Below, one piece after another: positions 56,001 to 64,000 of a DNA stretch of 64,000 nucleotides; position 1 is the stretch's first letter; every line of letters starts with the position of its first letter. The position numbers and the translations under genes are program-made. The notes below the pieces were generated by a model. It made no database searches, was not told the DNA's origin, and worked only from the letters and a program-made list of their open reading frames with translations. The DNA is taken from assembly GCA_964016985.1 (NCBI GenBank), contig OZ024828.1:12366610-12430609 (forward strand), written 5' to 3'. The stretch comes from Anodontia alba. Lineage: Eukaryota; Mollusca; Bivalvia; Lucinida; Lucinidae.

Positions 56001-56089
56001 CTGAAATATTAAGGATATCTGCATAGTTTTAACACGAGAGTTGGGCAGTTTCAGGCGAACGTATGCACTTTTAATGGAGGTATCTGTCA

Positions 56090-56240
56090 GTTTGCTTTCG
56101 CCTTCCTTCTGACAAGGGACTGCTCTAAAAGAAAAGAATTTGCTCCCATGAAGCAAATCATTTCCTGTTTGAGTATACCTCTTCTAAGAAGGGGATTGAT
56201 GTACAGGAGAAGAAAACAAGAAAACACAAAAGATGTCTCT
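56090..56240. mobile_element. Family K fold-back element
   Basis: GACTGCTCTAAAAGAAAAG and AATTTGCTCCCATG face GAAGCAAATCATTTCC and GAGTATACCTCTTCTAAGAA. It sits just upstream of the mucin-like exon, in its intron. Confidence 0.6.
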
Positions 56241-56275
56241 CTTGACAAAATATTTCAAAGGGAGTGAAAGTGCAT

Positions 56276-56345
56276 ACCCGTACCGGAGCTCGAATGAGCG
56301 ACCCCAAGAATAAAGTTCGGATGTTCTATTGACCGAACTATCCGG
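56276..56345 (-). mobile_element. tRNA-like SINE head, third type
   Basis: On the minus strand GGATAGTTCGGTCAATAGAA (A-box area) and GCTCATTCGAGCTCC (B-box area) stand at tRNA spacing, with GGCCGG near CCGGTA. Stems are imperfect, so I take it as SINE-derived rather than a tRNA gene. Confidence 0.5.
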
Positions 56346-56489
56346 CCGCCATATAATAAGGTCCGTCTCCGAATGAGCACGGAACCGCACCGTGCATATA
56401 TTGCCCGTGGCGCTAGCCCTGGACCCACTATGAGTCAGCAAAAGCTGCACAATCATACCTTTGTTCGAACTCGATATCCTTGGAATCGC

Positions 56490-57041
56490 CATTACGAAAA
56501 CATGCCTATTCAAATATATTGATAATTTTACCACCAAAAAATGAAATTTTCCACGTAAAAAATTCTGATATTGTCATATTTCTGCTCAAAACATAGATTG
56601 TGTGTACTTGTTAGAACCGCCTCGACGATGCGGTTCTAACGAGTACTCACAATCTATTTTTAGCAGAAATAAGAAAAATAATGTATACCCTTTAGACCCC
56701 AGTTTTACTATATACATTACGAAAACATGCCTATATAATATTGACCCCCTTAAACCCCAATTTTATATAGTAAAACTGGGGTTTACAGGGGTACACATTA
56801 GTTTTCTTATGTCTGCTCAAAACATAGATTATGGTACTCGTTAGAACCGCCTCGGCGAGGCGGTTCTAACGAATACCCGCAATCTTTGTTTTGAGCAGAA
56901 ATATGAAAAATATCTGATTTTTTTTATCTGAAAATTTTCAGTTTTTGGAGGTGAAATTTTCTGTATATTTGAATAGGTATGTTTCCGTAATGAAAGTGAG
57001 GTTTAAAGGAGTCAAAATTATATAGGCATGTTTTCGTGATG
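56490..57041 (+). mobile_element. Family A MITE, copy 15, host of copy 16
   Basis: Parts 56490-56714 and 56993-57041. The first part runs to TTTTACTATATA and the second resumes AAAGTGAGGTTTAAAGG. The element is otherwise standard, loop CTCGACGATG. Outer flanking bases are C and C. Confidence 0.93.
56715..56992 (-). mobile_element. Family A MITE, copy 16, nested in copy 15
   Basis: Starts CATTACGAAAACATGCC and ends TATGTTTCCGTAATG. The insertion site TATATA/AAAGTG reproduces the family consensus TATATAAAAGTG with no base gained or lost. Flanking bases are A and A. Confidence 0.93.
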
Positions 57042-57239
57042 CGTTCTGATTTGCTACCAACAGGGCTGACCATTTGTCACCATTATAACATTCACGCACA
57101 ATATACAGATTCAGGTCATCATGCGTGTCCGCTCAGACATGAAGCTCTTTAATGTTAACACATCTCTGTATAATCTGCATACTGCTTAGACATATCTCAA
57201 GATAAGCATATTTGAACTTCAACGTGAGAAAGCATACCT

Positions 57240-57690
57240 TTTGACATGTCTGTCCAGTGAAGACACAAACCAGCCAGCGCATCACGAAAACATGCCTATA
57301 TAATTTTGACCCCCTTAAACCCCACTTTTATACAGTAAAATTGGGTTTTACAGGGGTATATATTATTTTTCTTATTTCTGCTCAAAAACATAGATTGTGG
57401 GTACTCGTTAGAACCGCCTCGCGGAGGCGGTTCTAACGAGTACCCACAATCTATGTCTTGAGCAGAAATATGAAAAAATAAGTTTTTTTATCTGAAAATT
57501 TTAATTTTCGGTGGTAAACTTTTCATTATATTTGAATAGGCGTGTTTTCGTAATGGATTCTCGCAGTCTGATCTGAGCCTTCGTTAACTACAGGAAGAAT
57601 GCATATTTGTCTATCCAAAATGCACCCAGTGAAGGTTCTAATCAATCTGCATGAACGCGCAGGCTGATCTGAATCTTCGCTGGGCGCACT
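57240..57690. mobile_element. Family C element split by family A copy 17
   Basis: Left piece CCAGTGAAGACACAAACCAG ends AGCCAGCG. Right piece starts GATTCTCGCAGTCTGATCTG and continues to GATCTGAATCTTCGCTGGGC. Together they follow the family C consensus. Confidence 0.6.
57280..57555 (-). mobile_element. Family A MITE, copy 17, inside a family C element
   Basis: Starts CATCACGAAAACATGCC, ends GTGTTTTCGTAATG. Loop CTCGCGGAG. Flanking bases are G and G. Compared with the C consensus AGCCTGCGCATYCGCGCAG, the target keeps its length with one substitution if no base was duplicated. Confidence 0.92.
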
Positions 57691-57899
57691 TGTCCGCAGA
57701 TATTTTTTTCTGCAGCTTATGAGAGATAATTTTCCTTCTACTAAGTACAAGTCATTACACTTTTATACCGAGATCCGGTACATTACATTTCGCTAACCTT
57801 AAAATCTCACATATTAGAAACCAGTAAATAACATTGATAACAAGTCTGAGCAGGTTAATTGCAGACACAACGAAAGTGGGCGGGGAGAAATTTTACACT

Positions 57900-58178
57900 C
57901 ATTACGAAAACACGCCTATTCAAATACACTGAAAATTTTACCACGAAAAAATGAAAATTTTCAGATAAAAAATTCTGATTTTTTTTTCAAATTTCTGCTC
58001 AAAACATAGATTGTGGTACTCGTTAGAACTGCCTCGACGAGGCGGTTCTAACGAGTACCCACAATCTATGTTTTGAGCAGAAATAAGAAAAATAATGCAT
58101 ACCCCTGTAAACCCCAGTTTTACTATATAAAAGTGGGGTTTAAGGGAGTCAAAATTATATAGGCATGTTTTCGTGATG
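57900..58178 (+). mobile_element. Family A MITE, copy 18
   Basis: Starts CATTACGAAAACACGCC, ends GCATGTTTTCGTGATG. Loop CTCGACGAG. Flanking bases are T and T. Confidence 0.93.
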
Positions 58179-58313
58179 TATGAGTGTTTCTGAGGTTCGA
58201 ATTACATCGTATAATGCATGATTCTAGTACTAATTACTAACTCTATTTCCAGTTGAAGGGGTGTGTGGTTAATTTTACTATGCCATGTTTTTATAGATAT
58301 TCCTCTATTAAAT

Positions 58314-58420
58314 GCAAACGGTGTAAACCCTGATCAGACGCCGCGTTCTGTGGGGTCTATCTTGGGTCTGTACTGTTTGCCAATGTCCCTTTTATGCGAC
58401 GTAAGGCATTAAAGGGTTAA
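58314..58420. mobile_element. Family B element, right part
   Basis: Core GCAAACGGTGTAAACCC..CTGTTTGC, then the right end GCGACGTAAGGCATTAAAGG and GTTAA as in the 22608 copy. The left end was not identified with confidence. Confidence 0.6.
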
Positions 58421-58891
58421 GCACCGAGAGACTGGATGGGGTGTTATAAATACGGGTCATTTTTCTCTGGTCCTGGAAGCTGTATGTTAGTTCCATTTGA
58501 GCATGTTTTTGGCATATGAGAGTTTACCTTACAATTAGGTACCAATTTGATACAGTTGATATTATTCAACAAGATGAACTCACTGCAGAAACAAAATTGT
58601 AAACATTTAAAAAAATGAACAAGCGGAAAGTGTGAAATCTGCCTCCAAGAACGCCTTCACATCTAGCAGTCATTCAGTCTGGGTGGCTGCAACGTGACAG
58701 TCAGAGTATACAGCCTGAAGGGAAGTCGATGAAATTTTAGGTAGCCATGATGTGTCTTAAGGTGTCTTGGGGTACCTCGTGGTGTCTAGACTCGCCACTG
58801 CCGTGTGACTACATCTTCTCCACAAAGGCGGTAAAGTTAATCTAAGTGAAACAAACAGAATTTCTAGCGAAGAACCTTATGTGCAACTTTA

Positions 58892-59172
58892 CATTACGAA
58901 AACACGCCTATTCAAATACACTGAAAATTTTACTACCAAAAAATGGCAATTTTTCGGATAAAAAAATTCTGATATTTTTCAAATGTCTGCTCAAAACAGA
59001 GATTGTGGGTACTCGTTAGAACCGCCTCGTCGAGGCGTTTCTAACGTGTACCCACAATCTATGTTTTTGAGCAGAAATAACAAAAATAATGTATACCCCT
59101 GTAAACCCCAGTTTTACTATATAAAAGTGGGGTTTAAGAGGGTCAAAATTATATAGGTATGTTTTCGTGATG
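58892..59172 (+). mobile_element. Family A MITE, copy 19
   Basis: Starts CATTACGAAAACACGCC, ends GTATGTTTTCGTGATG. Loop CTCGTCGAG. Flanking bases are A and A. From 58430 to 58890 nothing is recognised. Confidence 0.93.
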
Positions 59173-59427
59173 ATTTTATTTTATTTTGGAGTATATTAAC
59201 ATTTATTTTATTCTGAAAGAAAATACTAAAGCATATTAAAATCATTAACATGTATTTTTTAGAGATTATAAAATCATGGCATTTTAGACGAAATGTCTGA
59301 TTTATTGGACGCCTGATTACTTCCTTTATTCTGTGGTACATGTCTGTTGGTCTGTACATTCTGGTTTGTCATTTGTTTACGGATTTATGAGTTTTGAATA
59401 TGGCTTGGGTACCATGGCCACAATTAC

Positions 59428-59643
59428 TTAAACCCTTATAGCCTTGCAGACCCAAACAGATATCTTTGCAAACAATTTAGATTCATATGACACGGCTCAT
59501 AGTGAGCCATCGCAATGAGCCATCTCATATGGGTCTACACTGTTTACCATTCTTAATTTTTGATCGATACTGTATGTGTATGGACTTGTGCAATTTCAAA
59601 GATGACAGAGTCCAAATCAGAATTTCAGGGACGAAAGGGTTAA
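59428..59643. mobile_element. Family B-like element with TTAA ends, different core
   Basis: TTAAACCCTTATAGCC at the left and GGACGAAAGGGTTAA at the right. The core starts GCAAACAATTTAGATTC and ends GGGTCTACACTGTTTACC, but its stem is replaced by CATATGACACGGCTCATAG facing GAGCCATCTCATATG. Family A copy 20 lies five bases away. Confidence 0.6.
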
Positions 59644-59648
59644 AGTAA

Positions 59649-59928
59649 CATCACGAAAACATACCTATATAATATTGACCCCCTTAAACCCCACTTTTAT
59701 ATAGTAAAACTGGGGTTTAGAGGGGTATACATTATTTTTCTTATTTCTGCTTAAAAACATATATTGTGGGTACTCGTTAGAACCGCCTCGCCGAGGCGGT
59801 TCTAACGAATACCAACAATCTATGTTTTGAGCAGACACAAGAAAAATATCAGAGATTTTTCTCTGAAAATTTTCAGTTTTTGGAGATGAAATTTTTCTAT
59901 ATATTTGAATAGGCGTGTTTTCGTAATG
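59649..59928 (-). mobile_element. Family A MITE, copy 20, with 8-bp flanking repeat
   Basis: Starts CATCACGAAAACATACC, ends GTGTTTTCGTAATG. TAAAGTAA occurs immediately before (59641-59648) and after (59929-59936). The single flanking bases (A, T) do not match, unlike most copies. Confidence 0.92.
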
Positions 59929-60149
59929 TAAAGTAAATTCTCTTTGTAAATGTGACTGAAACGTAATTTTGTATAAAACGGAATGCACACTGCTTAAAGT
60001 TACCTACCAATCATCCAGATTAGTCTACCCATCGTCACCATCTGGTAATGTAGCATCAAAGTGTAACGTGGTTGCCTTTGGTTTATGGATATCCTTGTGT
60101 TTTCCGGTTCCAAGACGCATTTACGTTTCTGCAAAAAAGATTACAAAAT

Positions 60150-60650
60150 ATGAGTCATTGCATAGCATTTTATACAAGATAGCATGTGTGCTCAGTGAAG
60201 ACTCAGATCATCCTGCGCATCAGCACAGTCTAATCAGCTTTCAGAGGGCACACTTTGTGTGCATCACGAAAACACGCCTATATAATTTTGACCCCCTTAA
60301 ACCCCACTTTTATATAGTAACTTGAAATGGGGTTTACAGGGGTATACATTATTTTTCTTATTACTGCTCAAAAACATAGACTGTGGGTACTCGTTAGAAC
60401 CGCCTCATCGAGGCGGTTCTAACGAGTACCCACAATCTGTGTTTTGAGCAGAAATATGAAAAATATCAGATTTCTTTTTATCTGAAAATTTTCATTTTTT
60501 GGTGGTCAAATTTTCTGGATATTTAAATAGGCATGTTTTCGTAATGGTCAATTAGGGGACAAAATATCTTCAGGCTCATCTGAGTCGTCGATAGGCGCAC
60601 ATGTACATGTAATGTAGGAATCGTTGTGCCCCGCCTCATATTACAAAAAG
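60150..60650. mobile_element. Family C variant split by family A copy 21
   Basis: CATAGCATTTTATACAAGAT and CAGTGAAGACTCAGATCATC are on the left; CAGGCTCATCTGAGTCG and TAATGTAGGAATCGTTGTGC are on the right. The ends match the 5365 variant. Confidence 0.55.
60262..60546 (-). mobile_element. Family A MITE, copy 21
   Basis: Starts CATCACGAAAACACGCC, ends GCATGTTTTCGTAATG. A 5-base insertion (CTTGA) lies in the AAACCCC hairpin loop. Central loop CTCATCGAG. Flanking bases are G and G. Confidence 0.92.
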
Positions 60651-60762
60651 AACATTTCAATGATTTATGAGAGCTAAAATATAAAAGTATGATAATAAAT
60701 GCGACGTATCATCATAGTAGCTTCGTTTCTCGATCACTTTTCAGCCAACATAAAATACAATC

Positions 60763-60874
60763 CTACCTAGTAAGCATTCTACATAAATATATTGTGGACC
60801 GTTATCGGCCCGTCAGCTGTGCTGACGGGCCGATAATGACCCGTTGTAGATTTATAAAGAATGCTAGATGGATA
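60763..60874. mobile_element. Family E palindrome, copy 2
   Basis: CTAGTAAGCATTCTACATAA faces TTTATAAAGAATGCTAGATG. The centre CGGCCCGTCAGC pairs with GCTGACGGGCCG. From 60880 to 61240 only an A run (60955-60974) is seen. Confidence 0.72.
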
Positions 60875-61243
60875 GAAAATTAGGATGAATGGTAATGTAA
60901 AGAAAATAATGACATTGTGGCATCAAAGTAGTGTTGATAATGTCATGAAGCGAAAAAAAAAAAAAAAAAAAAAAATTGGAGAAACTTTAAAACAAAGCCA
61001 AAAGATGTAATGTTTTCTCTGAAATGAAATCAAAGTACATTGCACACCGTCAATTTTAGCACAAGGTTTAATGTTTAAGGTTTTCGAATGTGAAATCTGG
61101 TAGTATATATTTCAGCTTTGAGTAAAATTTAATTTACGGGAGCGTTAACTTTTAAAATCGACGTGCGTTAGACATCGACATTGCTCTAAATTCTGCCTAT
61201 ACAAAACACGAATGAAATAAGCAATTAATTAAAGGAATGAACA

Positions 61244-61354
61244 TCCCAGCTAGCATTCTTTATCAATCTATAGCGGGCCGTTATCGGCCCGTCAGCTACC
61301 CTGACGGGCCGATAACGACCCGCTATAGATTTATAAAGAATGCTTACCGGGGGT
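61244..61354. mobile_element. Family E palindrome, copy 3
   Basis: TAGCATTCTTTATCAATCTA faces TAGATTTATAAAGAATGCTT. The centre CCGTTATCGGCCCGTCAGC pairs with TGACGGGCCGATAACG. It is closely related to copy 2. Confidence 0.75.
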
Positions 61355-61355
61355 A

Positions 61356-61432
61356 AAGCGTCCGAGCTGCCGAGAGGATAGTGATCTTAACTTTGGATCA
61401 TGAGGTTCTGGGTTCAAATCCCGCTGGAGGTG
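61356..61432 (+). mobile_element. tRNA-like sequence, probably a SINE head
   Basis: GAGCTGCCGAGAGGATAG resembles an A-box region and TGGGTTCAAATCCCGC is a good B-box with a T-stem. The outer stem does not close well and no terminator follows. It directly abuts a family E palindrome. Confidence 0.45.
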
Positions 61433-61487
61433 AATTCAGCTCATGACTATGCAACTATGCATTATACAAGGCCTTTTATTATCGACC

Positions 61488-61717
61488 CATTACGAAAACA
61501 TGCCTATTCAATTATACTGAAATTTTTACCATCAAAAAAATGAAAATTTACAAATGAAAAATTCTACCGCCTCGCCGAGGCGGTTCTAACGAGTACCCAC
61601 AATCTATGTTTTTTAGGAGAAATAAGAAAAATAATGTATACCCATGTAAACCCCAGTTTAACTATATCAAAATGGAGTTAAAGGGGGTCAAAATTATATA
61701 GGCATGTTTTCGTGATG
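61488..61717 (+). mobile_element. Family A MITE, copy 22, first palindrome arm deleted
   Basis: From AAAAATTCT the sequence jumps to ACCGCCTCGCCGAGGCGG, so the left arm of the central hairpin is gone (230 bp). It is the mirror of the deletion in copy 6. Flanking bases are C and C. Confidence 0.9.
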
Positions 61718-61779
61718 CTTCCGTCACCTCAATATGACTTAGGTAATGTTTAAAGGGACACAAGACACTAAACCATCAT

Positions 61780-61860
61780 TACAGTATCAAAGGGATTGGG
61801 CATACTTTCAAGGGAGATAACTCTGCAAAAAGTGTTTTGCTCTCACCTCTAAATGTCTAT
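61780..61860. mobile_element. Family K fragment
   Basis: CAAAGGGATTGGGCATACTTTC and GGGAGATAACTCTGCAAAAAG match the K left end at 33610. An orphan GAGGCGATTCTAAC half-hairpin is at 62031, after a B scrap (GCAAACAGTGTAGACCC at 61993). Confidence 0.5.
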
Positions 61861-62556
61861 TATAAACGGAATTCTGTGAATCGTGAAGTTATTAACGCTC
61901 TAAATATGGAAGAAAAGAAATCAAAACGTCGTCTGCTACAGTTTTTTTTATACTTATTGCATTTAAGCCTGGCGTCCAGTAAAAGGGACATTTGCAAACA
62001 GTGTAGACCCATATTTTTCGTGTTTTTGTGAGGCGATTCTAACAAATGTTCAAATATATGTTCTATAATGAAACAAGAATAAAACAATGCCTTTCTGACA
62101 TACCAATTTGCTCATTAAGGATTATATGCAATAGCAAATTCGATTTAATGACAACGTTATGAACAAATGCTATCGTTCTAACGGGGATCACTGTATATAT
62201 TTTCGTGTCCATTCTGCTTTTCGTAGCACTTACTTTTCAGTAACTTGTTTCCCGTACTGCAATAATGCTCTCGTCTTTTCCAGGGGAAATCTGAAAATGC
62301 ATAAAACGGATTCAAACTCCCATTATTTAGAAATAAAAAAGCGGGTGTATGTCAATCGGTCACATGTTTCCTGTCAGGCTGCATTTCATTCATTGTACAG
62401 ACCCGCAATGAAAACGATTCTAGAAAGAATGCAATGAGATCAATAAACACACACAAACAAAAAAAAAAAAAAAAAAAAACGAAAATGAAAATGAACACAG
62501 AGGAGTTTGGGCCATCGTATTCATCTTTGACGTTGTAACTTTTCATTATATACAAA

Positions 62557-62835
62557 CATCACGAAAATATGCAATATAATTTTGACTCCCCTTAAACCTT
62601 TTTTGTTATATAGTAAAACTGGGGTTTACATGGGTATACATTACATTACTCATTTCTGCTCGAAAACATAGATTGTGGGAACTCGTTAGAACCGCCTCGG
62701 CGAGGCGGTTCTAACGAGTACTCACAATCTATGTTTTGAGCAGAAATATGAAAAAATTCAGAATTTTTATATGAAAACTTTCAGTTTTTGGGTATAAAAT
62801 TCACAATATATTTGAATAGGCGTGTTTTTTTAATG
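62557..62835 (-). mobile_element. Family A MITE, copy 23
   Basis: Starts CATCACGAAAATATGC with a two-base deletion, ends GTGTTTTTTTAATG. Loop CTCGGCGAG. Flanking bases A and T do not match. An A run at 62460-62479 precedes it. Confidence 0.9.
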
Positions 62836-62941
62836 TAGCAAAATATTGAAAACCATTGCGTAGTCGAATATACTGTTTCCAAAAAGTGATATTTTCGCAG
62901 GTGAAATAGATATTTTCACTTGAAATATACCACTGAGGAAC

Positions 62942-62973
<32 letters not shown>
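62942..62973. repeat. Poly(T) tract
   Basis: A pure T run of about 30 bases. Confidence 0.95.
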
Positions 62974-62974
<1 letters not shown>

Positions 62975-63091
62975 TTTACATTTAATGGTCTAAGACCAGG
63001 CACAATTAACCGGATAATCGCTTAATGGATCGACAAATTCCATAAAAAAGATGATAATTATAGATTTGCTAATAATCGATCTCTGTTACTT

Positions 63092-63465
63092 TACCGTATT
63101 TCCCTTAGTATTCAGACACCTCAACTCCTTACCATACTTTTTCTAAAATTTGAACAAGTACAATTTACCACTACTGTTTTGTCTAAAATAGCTGGATGAT
63201 TGGCAAACAGTGTAGACCCTGATGAGACGCCGCAAACGCGGCGTCTAATCTAGGTCTACAATGTTTGCTCAGAGTTTAACATATGGTAAGAGTCATGCTC
63301 ACACTGGCAGGTAAAATAATGACCAAATCTTAAATGATTTTGGTTAGGTAAACTGACCGCGCTCGACATGACTGGGCCGTAAAACCCAACACAAACAAAC
63401 AAATCACTGATTATTAATCGCTTATCGATCACAATGGCATGACTGATAATCGATTATCTTTTCAG
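63092..63465 (+). mobile_element. ACCGTATTTCCC-ended element with family B core and SINE insertion
   Basis: ACCGTATTTCCCTTAGTATT and CAGACACCTC begin it; ATAATCGATTATCTTTTCAGC ends it. It is the inverted partner of 5865-6200. The B core is at 63203-63268. A SINE 3' fragment (63343-63402, GGTTAGGTAAACTGACC to ACACAAACAAAC) is inserted. Confidence 0.7.
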
Positions 63466-63916
63466 CTTATATATTTGATCAGCATATAGGGAAATAAATC
63501 CTTAATTATCACGACATTTACCGATACTAACTTACGGATTTACCCGAACAGTTACCTATACAAATTCGACTCAGCGATACATAGAGTTAAATAGTAAAAT
63601 AAAATAAAATAGATAATACATGCATTTCTGATTTAACGGTAACTTTTTAAAAGTTATTTTCAAAATCTACATTTATTGCACTTTCACAAGGAATGAAAAT
63701 TTTCAAAATAACTTCATATCTTAGTTCTTCCCTATGCGTTTGAAATTCAGACTATTTGTGCCCACAGATACTTGGGGTCAGTAGGGCAGTGCAGGCCAAA
63801 AAAAAGATCTTGTAAATATTTTTTCTCTAGTTATTTTTGTATTTTAGTATAACAGAAACACTGCTGATAAAATATAATTATATTCTGTGACTTCTGAAAA
63901 GGTTCTAAAAAACATC

Positions 63917-64000
63917 ACATTTCTCTCAAATGGTAATATACGGACCATATATTACCATTTGAGAGAAATGTGGCGGTTCTAACGAGTACCCACAATCTAT
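63917..64000. repeat. Inverted repeat joined to a family A half-arm at the window edge
   Basis: ACATTTCTCTCAAATGGTAA faces TTACCATTTGAGAGAAATGT (63917-63971). The next 29 bases, GGCGGTTCTAACGAGTACCC onward, are the second arm of the family A palindrome, cut by the edge. From 63470 to 63910 nothing is recognised. Confidence 0.7.

Noticed and set aside
55502..56026. Val-rich plus frames of 104 and 66 codons
   Set aside because: Antisense shadow of the Thr/Ser-rich exon (ACT/TCA codons read backwards as Val/Glu).
62159..62437. 92-codon plus frame with several Cys and Tyr
   Set aside because: No splice framing, no family resemblance and no repeat evidence either way; not enough to call a gene.

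Overview
This window is non-coding-rich eukaryotic DNA, AT-rich, with spliced genes and a very high load of short interspersed elements. No bacterial or organellar gene is visible. The hairpin families (GACGCCGC/GCGGCGTC cores, long fold-back elements, a tRNA-derived SINE with an AAAC-type tail) look like those I associate with marine bivalve molluscs, probably a heterodont clam. That assignment rests on memory of repeat types, not on a gene match.

Three pieces look like genuine protein-coding exons. At 3404-4018 (+) is a probable terminal exon of an unrecognised basic, disordered protein. On the minus strand, exons at 54930-56000 and 52932-53034 join in phase. Together they describe a mucin-like type I membrane protein: hydrophobic signal core, about 340 residues of Ser/Thr-rich N-glycosylatable stalk, then one membrane helix. 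Its first and last exons were not located. Two transposon protein remnants also lie on the minus strand: the C-terminus of a LINE ORF2 (44701-45123) and the C-terminal half of a mariner transposase with an intact D34D spacing (46438-46857).

Most of the rest is repeats. The dominant one, called family A here, is a ~280-bp element with 20-bp inverted ends and three hairpins, including a ~45-bp-arm central palindrome. It occurs 23 times plus a fragment at the right edge. It is dense at 12.5-15.1, 20.6-24.1, 31.5-35.0 and 50.8-62.9 kb and absent from 35.0-50.8 kb. Other families: B (short GCAAACAGTG hairpin cores inside elements with different ends), C (~230-bp fold-back), D (pogo/Tigger-like CAGTCGA ends, TA-flanked), E, G, H, I, J, K, L (CCAAT-rich), N and O, plus a tRNA-derived SINE with one full-length copy flanked by a perfect 12-bp target duplication (5039-5341).

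From 42842 to 49222 lies an apparently undescribed 6.4-kb structure with inverted ends. It carries eight copies of the direct-repeat motif GTTAC-N4-GTTAC and no intact gene of its own, and LINE, mariner and MITE fragments are nested in it. Family A copies share an odd property: in 19 of 23 the single base on the left flank equals the base on the right flank, with no longer duplication. This suggests insertion between identical bases or a 1-bp target duplication.
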